This document shows, one piece after another, positions 1-12,029 of a stretch of DNA of 64,000 bases; within the stretch, counting starts at the first letter, position 1, and each line of letters starts with the position of its first letter. The translations under genes and the position numbers were made by a program. The notes beneath the pieces are model-generated. The model had not been told where the DNA came from and ran no database searches. It saw only the letters and a list, made by a program, of their open reading frames with translations. Source of the stretch: Pomacea canaliculata (taxonomy: Eukaryota > Mollusca > Gastropoda > Architaenioglossa > Ampullariidae); the NCBI RefSeq assembly GCF_003073045.1, contig NC_037601.1, forward strand, positions 9,783,807 to 9,847,806. The letters run 5' to 3'.

Positions 1-190
1 TAATATAGAACTAAAGATAGAATTAAAGATAGAATTAAAGATAGAATTAAAGATAGAATTAATATAGAACTAAAGATAGAATTAATATAGAACTAAAGAT
101 AGAACTAAGATAGAATAGAGATAGAATTAATATAGAACTAAAGATAGAATTAAAGATAGAATTAATATAGAACTAAAGATAGAATTAATG
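1..190. repeat. AT-rich minisatellite
   Basis: Tandem copies of a 12-bp AGATAGAATTAA-like unit alternate with an AATATAGAACTAA variant. The array runs off the left edge of the window. It directly abuts the CT/CA-rich repeat that follows. Confidence 0.9.
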
Positions 191-1178
191 ATAGAAAATA
201 TTCACACTCACTCTCTCACACTCTCACTCACCTCTCACACTCACTCTCTCACACTCACTCTCTCACTCACTCACACTCACTCTCTCACACTCACTCTCAC
301 TCACTCTCATTCACTCTCTCACAGTCACTCTCTCACACTCACTCTCTCACACTCACTCACTCTCACTCACTCACACCTCACTCACTCTCTCTCACACTCA
401 CTCTCACACTCTCACTCACCCTCTCACTCACACTCACTCACCCTCACTCTCTCACTCTCTCACTCACTCACTCACTCACTCACTCACTCTCACACTAACT
501 CACTCACTCTCACTCACTCTCTCACACTCACTCACTCACTCACTCTCTCACACTCACACACTCACTCTCCCTCACACTCTCACACTCACACACTCTCACT
601 CACTCACTCTCACACTCACACACTCTCACTCACTCTCTCTCACACTCACACTCTCACTCACTCTCACTTACACTCTCACATTCTCTCACACTCACACACT
701 CTCACTCACTCTCACACTCTCACTCTCACTCACACTCTCACACTCACACACTCTCACTCACACTCACTCTCTCACACTCTCACTCACTCTCTCACACTCA
801 CTCTCTCACACTCACTCTCTCACACTCTCTCTCACTGACTCACACTCACTCTCTCACACTCACTCTCACTCATTCTCACTCACTCACTCACAGTCACTCT
901 CTCTCACTCACTCTCACTCACTCTCACCCTCACGCACTCTCTCTCACACTCACTCTCACACTCTCACTCTCTCACTCACACTCACTCACCCTCACTCTCT
1001 CACTCTCACTCTCTCACTCACTCACTCACTCACTCTCACACTAACTCACTCACACTCACTCACTCTCACTCACTCTCTCACACTCACTCACTCTCACTCA
1101 CTCTCTCACACTCACACACTCACTCTCACTCACACTCTCACACTCACACACTCTCACTCACTCTCTCTCACTCACTCA
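191..1178. repeat. CACTCT-type microsatellite field
   Basis: About 1 kb of interrupted CACTCT, CACA and TCAC repeats. The long frame running through it encodes only His, Ser, Leu and Thr and is a by-product of the repeat. The array stops a few bases before a LINE fragment. Confidence 0.95.
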
Positions 1179-1192
1179 ATGGTGTCTTCTGA

Positions 1193-1518
1193 TTGTATTT
1201 TCCGCAGCTGAGATACTGGCAGAGAACGAAACAACAGCCTATAGAAGAGGAAGTCCTGCGGAGAAGATGGGGTTTTCTAGGACACACCCTAAGGAATCCA
1301 ACACCCAACGTCACAAGACAGTCGCTGACGTGGAACCCCCAGGGAAAGAGAAAGCGAGGAAGGCCGAGAAACACCTGGAGACGGGACCTCGCCGCCGACA
1401 CCAAGCTCACCGGATTTGGATGGGGTCAGCTGGTGACGGTAGCCCAGGACAGGAGGCGTTGGAGGGCGGTCGTCGATGGCCTATGCACCAGGAGGGGCGA
1501 CGGGCATAACTGACTGAC
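1193..1518 (+). mobile_element. LINE ORF2 C-terminal fragment
   Basis: About 100 codons match the end of a LINE reverse-transcriptase ORF: RRRWGFLGHTLR, then GKRKRGRPRNTWRRD, then DRRRWRAVVDGLC, and a stop at 1511-1513 followed by a short TGAC repeat. The same motif order ends the RTE-like LINE at 28977-32189 and the remnant near 33300, so this is a 5'-truncated relative. The left break lies in the microsatellite. The clade is uncertain. Confidence 0.8.
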
Positions 1519-1891
1519 TGAGATACTGTATTTGAGACTTAAGAAGGGAAGGGAAAGGCAGGCAAAATCCAAGAATGTCATCGGAGCATGAAAGCAAGTG
1601 GAAGTGAATAATACATCTCTGCAACCCACAAAACATTAAGGACCATGTGCAATATATTCTCTCAAGATCTTCTTATCTGCTTATAAGGTATTTTATTCAT
1701 TAAAATGTTATTGATTATTCATGGGGAGTCACACAGTCTGAGACAAAGTCTGATGAAATTATTGAACACAAAGAATAAACATCTTAAGAATGGTACTTAG
1801 TCAAGTGTGATAATGGTGTAGTTCATTGTTTTCTCTTCAACCAAAGGAACTGCTGTTGAATAAATGCATCAACTATTATTTTGTTGTACAG

Positions 1892-2043
1892 ATGGCCAGA
1901 AGATTGCCCAACATCTCTTAAAGAAGCTAAAGGCAAACAACACTCAACTTCAGATTGTTAGTAATTTGCTGAAAGATCAGGGTTCCAATGTTTCTATGGC
2001 CCAGCTTTCAGATATCAACTGTAGGACCAGTGCCAGTGTTTAA
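1892..2043 (+). CDS. Terminal coding exon of an unidentified gene
   Basis: A 3' splice site (TTTTGTTGTACAG) ends at 1891. It opens a 49-codon frame in phase 2: two bases finish a split codon, then GQKIAQHLLKKLKANNTQLQ and onward to a TAA stop at 2041-2043. The peptide is Lys/Leu/Gln-rich and probably helical. A poly(A) signal lies 182 bases past the stop. The protein is not recognised. Its earlier exons must lie left of the window, because the sequence before it is intron-like and filled with satellite and a LINE fragment. The case rests on splice site, open frame and poly(A) signal together. Confidence 0.6.
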
Positions 2044-2224
2044 ATTTTGTGTTTCCATTGTTGTACTGGTGATATTACTTTGTTATATATCAATGTGAAT
2101 GACAGTGCCTTCAGCCACTGATTTTGTTTGTATACCTGTACTTCACCTGCAAATAAGAAACTTTGAATTTCTTGTAATGTTACGTGAATCATGAGATGAA
2201 GGGGGAAGGTTTTGAAACTGTGCA

Positions 2225-2230
2225 AATAAA
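2225..2230 (+). terminator. Poly(A) signal AATAAA
   Basis: AATAAA lies 182 bases after the TAA at 2041-2043, a normal 3'UTR length. A T-rich stretch follows at about 2260. Confidence 0.55.
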
Positions 2231-3463
2231 TTAAATGAGTTTCAGTTGCAAACTATAATTTGTTGTTATTGTTGTTGCTCTTTTTCCCTCTCTTACTCCT
2301 TTTCGTTGGGTTGTCCAAAATGAAACAAACCATACTAGAGCCAAACTAACAGTGGTGTATGAGGAAAGAAAGAGGAGATAAAAAGAAAGACAAAAAAGCA
2401 ATAAAAATAAAGTTTGAAAATTTCATTGTCTTTGTGTTATTTGCGCTGTTCATCCTTCTCTCCTTTATATATTCTAGTTTTGTTTGTTTGTGGAAAATAC
2501 ATTCAGTCCTGACCATGACAGTATGTTCAGATAGAAGTCTTTCTGCTCTCTTTTTCTCTCATCTCTCTCCCTACCTCTCTCTGTTCTGTGTTCCCCATGT
2601 CCCTCTTTCTATCTCTCTGTCTCTCTTTTTCTCTCTTCCTCTCTCCATTCTTTGTTCCCTATATCTCTTTTTCTGTCGGTCTGTCTATTTTTCTGTCTGC
2701 CTCTCTTTTCATCTATATCCTCTATTCCTCTCCCCTCCTCTCTCTCCCGTTTCGTCATTTCTCGTGGAGAAGGGAAGTTACCGTGCTTTTGGTGTGAGTC
2801 TGGGTAGAGAATCGTGACTAATTACTCAGTGCTGCATGTACCTTGCTGTCGCAGTTTCACGTAAGAGCATATTTTCCTGTCGAGTTTTATTCAAGCATTA
2901 AAAGCCGGTCGTCAAGATTGGGGCCCCAGTGAGTTGGAGACATCCCAGAATAGCCGGTAAGAGGCAGGAGGACGGGCTAAAAAGAAAAAAAGAAATCAGG
3001 CTTCTGCCTCTAGGATAAATTCTTTCACGATTGGCTGGAAGACTGAGTTAAGAGGTAATATACTGTATGTAAATTATCGAACGTTTCAAACTTCCTTACG
3101 TTACATTGATCATAATCCTCTGGTCACATTGCAGACTGGAGAATAGATTATATGAGACAGAGAGAGAGAGAGAAAAAAGCATGGGTAGATAAATATATAC
3201 ATAGAGAGATTCCTTGATGGAAATTACTGATAAATAAAAATGAAAATTCACTTCAACTTATTTTCTACGTTTCTTGTGATAAGAGATGAAGGTAATATTG
3301 ATGACAGTGATGATGATAATAATGACGACAGTGGTGATGATGGTACAGATTTGTGTATAAACATTTTTGGTTGCAGGCAAATTTCTCTGCGAACTTATAT
3401 CAACATTCTATCCCTGTCCTACACAAGAAAGTGTTGGTTATCACCTGTGACATTTATGTTTTA
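2231..3463. other. Gene-free spacer with pyrimidine-rich tract
   Basis: About 2540-2760 is dominated by TCTCTC and CCTCTC runs; the open frame there codes mostly Ser, Leu and Phe and is a composition artefact. A short GA run sits at about 3159-3175 and GAT/GAC repeats at 3300-3345. No exon with credible splice sites was seen. Confidence 0.7.
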
Positions 3464-3585
3464 TTAACTGCCGGCAACAGCAGCCACAACCACGGGGAAA
3501 AAACCTGCAGCAGGAGGCGGCTCTTCAGGTCCGCCGCGCAATTTGCCTCGGCATAATTTGCCTACACTGAATTGCAGGCAGTTAA
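3464..3585. repeat. Short inverted-repeat element, possible MITE
   Basis: TTAACTGCCGGCAA at 3464-3477 is matched by its inverse (TTGCAGGCAGTTAA) at 3572-3585, 13 of 14 positions. Both outer ends are TTAA, which could be a piggyBac-type target duplication. The 122-bp length suits a MITE. With one copy it could also be a chance hairpin. Confidence 0.4.
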
Positions 3586-4350
3586 TAACGAAGCCTCTTG
3601 GTTTAGTTAAGAACAAACATCTGAAGTAGAGGACAGCCATCACTCAGTATCGCCCCAAACTGCCGCTGGTAGAGCTGCAAAGTCTATTTTCGTAGTCCTG
3701 TATAGGCATAGTATGGAGATTAAGTTCTTCGAGAAGAAGCGATTCAGAAAAGTAAGCCAGGGTGATGGTGTTTGGAAGTAAAGCTAAGCGAAACTGTCCA
3801 AACGAGCTGAGATGGGGGCCAACATTATTGCTGTTTTGCTTAAAGCAGGCCCGCTTTCATCGAATAAACTAAATCATTATTAAGATAGCGATGGAACTTT
3901 GAAAAAAAGTTGTTGACTTCATTATCTCTTACGTGCTATTGTCCCATAATGTGTCATCTTGCTTCCTGCTCCCCAGGATTTCTCAATTTTGTCCGCTATT
4001 CTCCTGCTTGCTGTGGGTCCCCCACCACCGAGCTCTTCTTAAACAAGTATTTGGGGTCCTAATGGCCCACGTTTTCTTCCAGATATTCTAGAGGTTTGCA
4101 GTTCTGGCTACTGCATTTCACGATAAAAACTATATGTTCAGTATTGCAAGCGCAATGTGAAATCTTGTTGTACAAGGTTGATATTATTATGTGTTTGGTG
4201 TTCTTGGCAGTCTTTTAGAAAATTGCATAAGAACTGCGGCAAAGAGGATTATGTGTTATATGAATCCCATTATTATTATTATTTTTTTTAAATTATTTAT
4301 ATTAACATTAGTAATAGTAAGTAGATTTCCTCTGGTAGAATTTATTTTTA
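3586..4350. other. Spacer without recognised genes
   Basis: Mixed-composition DNA. No long frames, splice-supported exons or tandem repeats were recognised. Confidence 0.6.
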
Positions 4351-4358
4351 GGCATTAG

Positions 4359-4724
4359 CAGTGTTGTCCATAGGAATGGGAATCCCATGGGAATCCCATG
4401 GGAAACGTCCCATAGGATGGGATGGGATGGGACAGCACACATTTGTATTTCCCATGGTAGTCGATACTTGATATTGCAAAATAAATTTACTGTTATTTCA
4501 TTCATCAAGGATTTAAATCTTTCCTCTGAATCATCTATTGTATGTGAAGTAGCAGGAATTATAGAACAAAAGCCAAAAGTGGTTTTCAGTGTTGTCCATA
4601 GGATTGTTAATACCATGGGAATCCCATGGGAAACATCCCGTGGGATGGGACTGGATGGGACAGGCATAAATTGCCATGGACGGGATGGGACGGGATAGAA
4701 AAATATGTCCCATGGACAACCCTG
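4359..4724. mobile_element. hAT-type MITE, 8-bp target duplication
   Basis: The left end CAGTGTTGTCCATAGGA and the inverted right end CAGGGTTGTCCATGGGA agree at 15 of 17 bases. The element is flanked by perfect 8-bp repeats GGCATTAG at 4351-4358 and 4725-4732. An end beginning CAGxG with an 8-bp duplication is diagnostic of hAT transposons. The interior has no transposase and is rich in CCCATGGGA and GGGATGGGAT motifs. A second left-end sequence in the same orientation begins at 4587, so the element contains an internal shorter copy. Open frames across it are repeat by-products. Confidence 0.9.
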
Positions 4725-4732
4725 GGCATTAG

Positions 4733-5559
4733 GATTGGAATTAAATGCCAAATACTAATCTAGCAGAAAAATTGTGGGACACATGAAAGAAAACAATCTG
4801 TCAGATTTGTCTGTCAATACAATTTTCAGGACACCCTGAAGTTTTTCCAAACTTTAATTGACCTTAAAAAAAGTGTGAATCTTTATCAGCAGCGGCATAC
4901 AAATTCAAAAGTAAAAACTGTCCGCGCTAAACGCGAGCGAAATAATAAAAATAACTGGGGAGGACATCTCTGGAATATTTGATACAATTATCCAAATTTT
5001 GCTTTGACTTCAGGGGACATGACCACAAACGTGTTCAGACAAACCACTGTGAGTGCAGTGTCCACGTGACAATACACGAGAGGTTTTCTTTTCATCTTTC
5101 ACCAAGTCTCGCGAGAACTCTAGATAAAGGACAGTCGTGATGTCACAGACATCAAAGAGTGTGCACTGCTTTCTAACTTTGATGACAGTTATGTTTTTAT
5201 CTCTGTTTTACAATGTTAGTTCATTTATTACGAATAAAGCCTCATTATGATAATAAATGATGCTTTTGACACAGAGAGCGAGAGAGAAACGAGGATAAGA
5301 GGGAGATAACGAGAACAAACAGAAAAGAATGGACTGACATAGCTGAACAAAACAATTTACTTTATACACTTTCATTGAAAGTAGTATATAACTTGATCTG
5401 TGGGAGTGAAATGTTAGGAGTGAGCAATGAAAATAGAAGACAAAACAAAGCCGCAATGAAGGAAGCACACATCAAAATGCAAACTGTTCAATGTGTGCCT
5501 GTGTGCAACAGTAACGACTTAATGACATGATAATTTGTTATTGTTTTGACGAATTAGAT
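4733..5559. other. Spacer without recognised genes
   Basis: AT-rich sequence. No exon, repeat array or transposon end was recognised. Confidence 0.55.
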
Positions 5560-5725
5560 ATGAAATGGGGGAAAATGAAGGGGGCAGGAAGCCGGAGTGC
5601 CAGGAGAAAACCCCCGACGCCCAGACCTGGGAACAAATGTCACGTACATGAAGTGTCCCGAAACGAGATCTGAACCCTGAGCTTCTGACTGCGGTGCACT
5701 ACTGTACCGGGATGCACCCACCACT
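5560..5725 (-). mobile_element. tRNA-derived SINE-like element
   Basis: On the minus strand a B-box-like GGTTCAGATC (5676-5667) follows a tRNA-like head. It is succeeded by a GTTTTCTCCTGGCACTCCGG-type segment at about 5590-5615, a conserved body motif seen in many aquatic-animal SINEs. The identification is by motif only; borders are approximate and no target duplication was found. Confidence 0.5.
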
Positions 5726-6700
5726 CTCTTCCTGCTTTTGGATAGAAGCTGATCGAGGCTTTAATCTATGATAACCCATGCGAATAATTAGAGCTGACAA
5801 TGGTTTTGATACGAAAGTCTGCAGCTCTCTTATTCCCACTGACCACCGGTCAAACGCAACCCTCCTCCTGCACTACGTGCTCTTCTACTTGAATTCACAC
5901 GACAGGGGGAGGAAGAAATGTCAGTTGGTCTTCATGTCGTCCTACCCACCTAAGGCGAAAGTTAAAGGGAAATAACAACATCACAAAGCTTGGCGACTTG
6001 TTCCCCTTCTTCTAGACCGCTAACTGCCTCTTGTCTCGTGTAGAATTGAGTGTTTAGATTTGGCTTTGGACACATTTGGCAGAATCAAGTGATGGAGACC
6101 CACGTCTAAAAATTCCTACCAGCAAAAATTCAGTTTTACCAGTTTTATTTTAAATTTATAGGTCTAACTTTACATTAATTTAAGTCAATATGTGTGATTT
6201 AGGTATATATATATAATTGTATACCTGTATAAAATTGTAGATACCATCCCTTTGGTAGGGTCAACAGTCTATAAACAACGCATTTGTTTGTTTTTTTTCT
6301 CATTTTCATGTACATTAATGACAAAAAGAGTTTCATGATATTTATCAAGCGCTATTTCTAATCTTGTAATAATAAAATTCAAGATAAGTAATAATTATGA
6401 TTTTTTATCGTATGCTATCAGTATGTGCATGTCTATCTTTTATTGGAAATTTATTTTTTAAATGTGTATCTTCTAGCAAATATTTTAGAAAATCATCCAA
6501 GGGATTATGCTCATTGATGTTTGAACTACACTGACCTCCCTTGCGTACTTCCGCTACCGGAGATTGTCGGCTCCTGAAGGTTAGCGACAACTGCACATTC
6601 ATAATGGGACATGGCCATGGGGGAACACTTTCAGGCTCCTGACTGGAAAAAGTTATAAAATCAACGGTATACCGAGACTAAGAACAGCTTAAGAGGCTGC
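5726..6700. other. Spacer without recognised genes
   Basis: AT-rich, with a short TA run at 6207-6218. No supported coding or RNA gene was seen. The 5' end of the neighbouring LINE may begin in its last bases. Confidence 0.55.
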
Positions 6701-7404
6701 TTGCTGCGCAAGTTTGAAAGATCCTTGGATCAGCTTCCACCCCCCTTCCCGCCCTCTCGTCGTAACCAAACTCCATACAACCCCTCCCCCCCCCCCAACA
6801 GGCAACCCCTTTTCTCACCACCAAGACCCACACAATCGCCCTCCAAACGAGGACAGGACAGACAACCCTCGGTCCTCCAGACACTAGACGACCGCTGTAT
6901 TCAGAGGTAGTGGCAAAGCGGTATCAGCCGACCAATCACCGACAGGATGACGCAGTCGGCACTCTGCTGACCACACCTCCATATGATCCCCCAGGTGTCA
7001 GAGGATCTCCAGATACTGTTACCAGCAGGAGACACCAAGCAGTCCTGGACTTATTGGCCAAACTTCTACTGTAGTTGCCTATCCAGCGGGGCTATGGCCA
7101 TAACTCCGTCGATTTGAAAAATAATTGTTGCATCATTGTGTGAACTGCTGTTTGGAGACGTCGTCTGGTCTCCAGACCTTTGCTCATTACTGTGTTTATT
7201 AGCCACAAAGGACTGCTGTCATTCCTAATTGAATTCTTCAGTTGTGAATCTCCGTGAACGAACTGGACACAACTTGCTGATTATTTTATCTTCTCACTAA
7301 CATTTACTAGATTACTTTTGTCTGCCAAATTCTTTCCCTACTAACAACTTAGGAACTCAAGTACTCTATAGCGCCATATAATTAGACTTCTTATTCCCCA
7401 GGAA

Positions 7405-8452
7405 ATGTCACCACATAGTCCACACAAAGAGTGGCCTACTAAAGATGGGCTTAGAATAGGCCACCTCAACATTAACACTGCGCTCAACAAAATACCTGAG
7501 GTAGAAACATTCATATACAACTTCGGAACCCCCTTCCATATCTTTACCCTGTCTGAAGCCCGGGTTACGGAACTTGTCTCCCTTAACGACATCGCTATTC
7601 CTGGGTACACACTGGAACGTCGGCACCAAAAACGCAAACATGAAACTGTTTAATCACCTACATCAGCCAGCACTAAACACTAAGCGGCTGCACCACCTAG
7701 AAAACTACAACGTAGAGTCTATCTGGCTAGAAGTAAAACTAAAAAATACGGCTCCACTTCTTATAGGATTCATTTACAGAAACCCTAGCGAACGAGCCGA
7801 GTGGACGATCACTTCAGTCCATGCTAGATTGCCGTGCTCCTTGAATCCAAGAATACATGCTGCTAGGGACTTCAACATCGACCTCCTCAAACCGAATAAG
7901 CAATGGATAGAGAAGATCAGCCTAGCGAACCTCACCCAACTAGTTACCACCCCAACAAGGGTCACTAACACTTCACAGACACTCATCGACCATATCTACG
8001 TCAGCAACCAACACAACATACTCGAAGTCTGTGTGCCCATGACAGGCTGCAGTGATCACTTCCCCGTTTGCTTGACGTGGCACAAAAATGGGACCAAAGT
8101 TCCCAGAAATTCACACAAAACAATCACCTACCGCTCCTTTAAAACCTTTGAGGAAACTAAATTTCTAGCTGATCTATACAGCTCTCCCCTAAACAAAATA
8201 TATGATATCACAGACCCAGATGAAGCCATCACCTACTGGCACAACCAATATCTAACAATATACAATAAGCATGTACCACTGCGGACCAAACGTGTTAAAC
8301 ACCACATCAAACCTGCTTGGTTCGACCTGGAGCTCCAAGCCGCAATTAATGTAAGAGACAAACTTAAAAGGAGGGGCCAGGAAGCGGAATTCAAAAAGCA
8401 AAGAAATTTTGTCACCGCTATGAAACGAAGCAAGATGAAAAAACTACTTTAG
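7405..8452 (+). pseudogene. LINE endonuclease domain, frameshifted
   Basis: The frame opening at 7405 carries IGHLNINT and LSEARVTE, matching the first catalytic segments of AP-like endonucleases. The rest continues in another frame (about 7640-8452) with ARDFNIDLL, TLIDHIYV and SDHFPVCLTW, supplying the Asp/Asn and Ser-Asp-His catalytic motifs. One frame change separates the halves and a stop closes the second at 8450-8452, ahead of the RT. It nicks target DNA in a working LINE; this copy cannot make the whole enzyme. Confidence 0.85.
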
Positions 8453-8698
8453 CAAACTCATAGAATGCAAAAACAGAAACACCAAACTGATCTGGAAAGC
8501 CATCAATTCAGCTAACCAACAAGTCAAGAAAAACCAGTCCCGCAACTACAATAGCCCCTAACACACTTTGAACGCACATTTTGTAGGAATTGCTCCTAGG
8601 GTAGCTTTAAATGACAAGTCACAAGAAAACAATCTAGACAAGTTACAAAGCTTCTGTAACTCAAAGCACATTGATATGCTTTCTCTCCCATCCCACCA

Positions 8699-9829
8699 AT
8701 GACTATATTGGATGTATATCAAGCACTTACCAACTTAAAGATTCTAACACCAAAGGTCCAGACAAAGCATCAACAACAAAATTCTAAAGCTCTCAGCACC
8801 GGCCAGTTACGGAAAAGCCTGACCTATCTGTATAACCTCTGTATTGATAAATCTTACTTTCCAATGCACCTTAAACAAGCAAAAGTAATCCCAATTCACA
8901 AATCAGGTGATCCAAGCGACCCTACAAATTATCGTCCAATCTCAATTCTATCACCTCTCTCAAAACCCCTAGAAAAACACATCCACAAGCACCTACAAGA
9001 GCACCTTCTAAGGTATGAACTCCTCCATACAAACCAATCCGGCTTTAGGCCTCGTCACTCTTGCCACACCGCTCTTACATCTATGGTGGAACAATGGCTA
9101 AATAATATTAATAATAATCTTTTCTCTGCCGCCTTATTTGTTGACTTTGCCAAAGCCTTTGATGTCATAGATCACAATCTGCTTATCAGAAAACTAACTC
9201 TATATAAACTAAGTACCAGTAGCACCGAACTCCTTATCTCCTTTCTTGACAATCGAACTCAGAGAGTTGCTGTAAACAACCAACTGTCTGATCCCCTTGA
9301 AGTTAAATTCGGTGTCCCTCAAGGGTCAGTACTAGGACCCCTGCTTTTCTCCATATTCATAAACGATCTTCCTCTCCATATATCCCAATCCTGTGAAATG
9401 TTTGCAGACGACACCACAATACAGGCTCACCACCAAAGGATTGAGCCACTCGCTTCCATCCTACAGCTGAGCGCCGACGAGCTCCAGGCTTGGACTCAAT
9501 CCAACCACATGTCCCTCAACCCCCAGAAAACTGAAGTCATGCTTCTAACAACTAGACAGAAAAGACAAAACCTAGCCACCCCATTTCCTACTATCCAAAT
9601 CGGCGCTCAGTCAATAACTGAAGTACAGGTCCACAAACTAATGGGTGTTACCATTGACAACAACTTATCGTGGTCCCAACATATTCCACCACAAGTAAAA
9701 ACATCTCCAAAAAAGTCTACCAGCTGTCCAGAATCAAACATTTCCTTGACACTCACACAAGAAAACTCTTCTACACCAGCCCACATCCAGTCATCATTGA
9801 CTATGCCTCTACCCTCTGGACTCCGCTAG
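8699..9829 (+). pseudogene. LINE reverse transcriptase domain
   Basis: Conserved RT blocks appear in order: VIPIHKSGDPSDPTNYRPIS, QSGFRPRHSCHTAL, ALFVDFAKAFDVIDH, FGVPQGSVLGPLLFSIFIND, MFADDTTIQ and NPQKTEVMLL. The catalytic Asp residues in DFAKAFD and FADD are intact. After about residue 325 (near 9690) the frame shifts twice, so the thumb segment continues in other frames. The domain is separated from the endonuclease by a stop and frame change, so the element is not autonomous. The original start lay upstream; 8699 is only the first ATG of this open stretch. Confidence 0.85.
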
Positions 9830-10984
9830 TGGATCCTCCATGAAACCTCTAGCTAGTGTTCAGAGGGCGAGCAATCAAAGCCGTCCCTGCTAAAACCGAA
9901 ATTAGACCCACGTGACTTCACCTCTGCTAGGCGTCCTTCCTCTTAAAAAACAGACTCAAATTTAACAAATGTATTTCATGTATAAAATACTGACGTTTGG
10001 TAAACTATCGCCAAGACTCTCTCTTCTATGTTTCCTCCAATAACTCTAGAACCTTCCCAAAACTGAATATCCCTTTCCTAGACTAGACCTCTTCAAATCA
10101 AGTCTGCAATTTTCAGGGAGTGCGCATGGAACAGCCTCCCTCTCCATCTCAAAAACAATTGCACTCCCTGACCTGCTTTCGACGCCATCTATCTCAATAC
10201 TTTCAAGATATATAGGATAAGCCCTCTAATTCCTACCAACTCCAGGTGACCTTGTGAATATATGCTAATCTCTTCTTTAACCATCACCCTGTACATATCC
10301 ACCCTTCTCTATGCTTATTATCTTTTTATATTTAATCCTTAATTAATTCATTTATATAGTTAATTTCCTTCCCTGAAAAGGGCGAGGGCTAAGTGGAAAA
10401 AAGCGTTCAGTTGCTTATTTTACCCCTCGTTAATAAAGAATTGTCATTGTCATTGTCATTGTCACTGCTAAACGTCCATGTAAAATACTTCTTTTAATCA
10501 GAACACTCGCTGTGACAGTATAAGAATGAAATTTATTCTTGCTTTCGGCAAGCTGATGAAACTATATAATATCAGACAGTCACTTTAGCTGTACAACTTT
10601 AAAATCCATTTTACCATTTTGTTCCCGCAGCAACAGTTCTGTTTAGTAAAGAGTCCACATCAGCCTTGTGTGGCAGAGTAGCGCACCTTGAACAAGGAGC
10701 AGCAACTCTAGCAGCTTGTATCGCACGACTTAGTTGTTGCCTCCCTTTATGTCGGGTTTCCTGCTAAGGGTTAAGGGTACCATACACTTTCTATGGGACT
10801 CATGTTTTTGGCGTTCTGTGCTTTTGGGATTAGTAGAAGTTTGTAGCTTGTCATCCAGTTTTTGAAGTCATTTAGTCATTTAAGTACGAAAACATTTGAG
10901 CATCTGTATATTGTCGTCATTGTCTCAGAGTTGAGAAGAGGTGTTTTGTGTGATGATGGCAGACAAAAGTGAGGTGTAAACAGT

Positions 10985-11080
10985 GAAGAAAACTAGATCA
11001 AGAAGGGACCTATAAACCTTTAAGAACGATGATGGCTGCTGGTAAACAGGACTTCTTGTAAGCATTCCTCCCCGCAAATG
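10985..11080 (-). mobile_element. Degraded LINE C-terminal remnant (copy A)
   Basis: One minus-strand frame reads NAYKKSCLPAAIIVLKG, resembling the conserved end of LINE ORF2 (a clearer relative, RKTAYQRSFVPAAIPILNK, lies near 40950). The same remnant is in copy B at about 18970-19060, so it predates the duplication. Confidence 0.45.
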
Positions 11081-12029
11081 GCGCTTATATACTGCATGGC
11101 AGAAGGTAGAGACTGAGAGATGGTTTGTGGGTTTGTGTGGGATCAGCAAGTCTGATGGAAGGGAGACTGGCTGACCTCTAGCATTGTCTTTGTCAAGGAA
11201 ATGGCCGTACCAGGAGCCCACGTTACATGTAAAAAGACTTTCAACGAGCGACGTGCATAAAACTTCCAGCACCTACCAGTTGACTGTGAAACTGTGACGT
11301 TCCCTCAACAGGTGCAGTCTGTGATGTACATGATATACACGGCGACTGTTTAGTCTTTGCCATGCGTACATCAAATTGTGTTCCACACTGCATTGCGCTG
11401 TATGTAGTGAGGTGTTGTTTTCCTAAATTAAAGTGAATTGCATGTATACATTTTTGCATTGTGCACATGTTAGTGTGAATTTCATCATCGTGCGTAAATT
11501 GCGTGTCGTGAAAGAAGTGCTTCACTTATTTCTTTTCCCAGCGAAATATGCATGTCCTTCGCATATCTTCTCTGTATTTAAACTGACCATGGAAATTAAG
11601 CTCACTGTTTATATTTTACTATATCACTTTGGGGAAAAAAGCTTATGTCTATGTGTTGTGACTGGTTAGAAGCGTATTGTGAGTTTGTGAGACTACGAGC
11701 GCATGCGTGTGTGAAGGGTGTGTACACTCACAAGAGAAATAGAAAATTGAAAATGAAATTATCGGAAGTATTTTTTGAAACAGACAAATTATAGTTCTCT
11801 AGAACGAGTTGGTACACTTCCAAAACACCGAATGGAATTACTGTATAAATGTAACTGGACATCATTTGTGTTCCAGCTTTGTAGAAAATATAAGAACCTC
11901 AGCTGGAGGTGTAAAAATAGTGAAGGATATTATGATTATTTGCTAATCTTTAATCAAAGAGAGTTTTCTGAACATTAATCATCAGTATGAATGACTGCAC
12001 TTGTCTCTGTTATCAAGCATCAGCAGATT

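Larger units (their letters stand above)
6701..10465 (+). mobile_element. CR1/L2-like LINE, broken
   Basis: A non-LTR retrotransposon in order: proline-rich leader (about 6701-6910), AP-type endonuclease (7405-8452), reverse transcriptase (8699-9829), and a 3' end of ATTGTC hexamers (about 10440-10465). The jockey-group RT signature and hexamer tail point to the CR1/L2 group; the exact clade is not settled. The 5' border is uncertain. The 3' end lies only 45 bp before the start of duplicated copy A. Confidence 0.85.

Noticed and set aside
188-838. 216-residue open frame of His, Ser, Leu and Thr
   Set aside because: It is translation of a CACTCT microsatellite.
2359-2817. 152-residue open frame with hydrophobic stretches
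   Set aside because: Its Ser/Leu/Phe composition follows the pyrimidine-rich tract; no splice or family support.
4308-4751. 147-residue minus-strand open frame with repeated Pro/Ser/His blocks
   Set aside because: It coincides with the hAT MITE and its internal repeats.
11433-11669. Similar open frame in both duplicated copies (also 19181-19537)
   Set aside because: Conservation reflects the segmental duplication only; it lies downstream of the gene on the other strand and has no recognised homologue.
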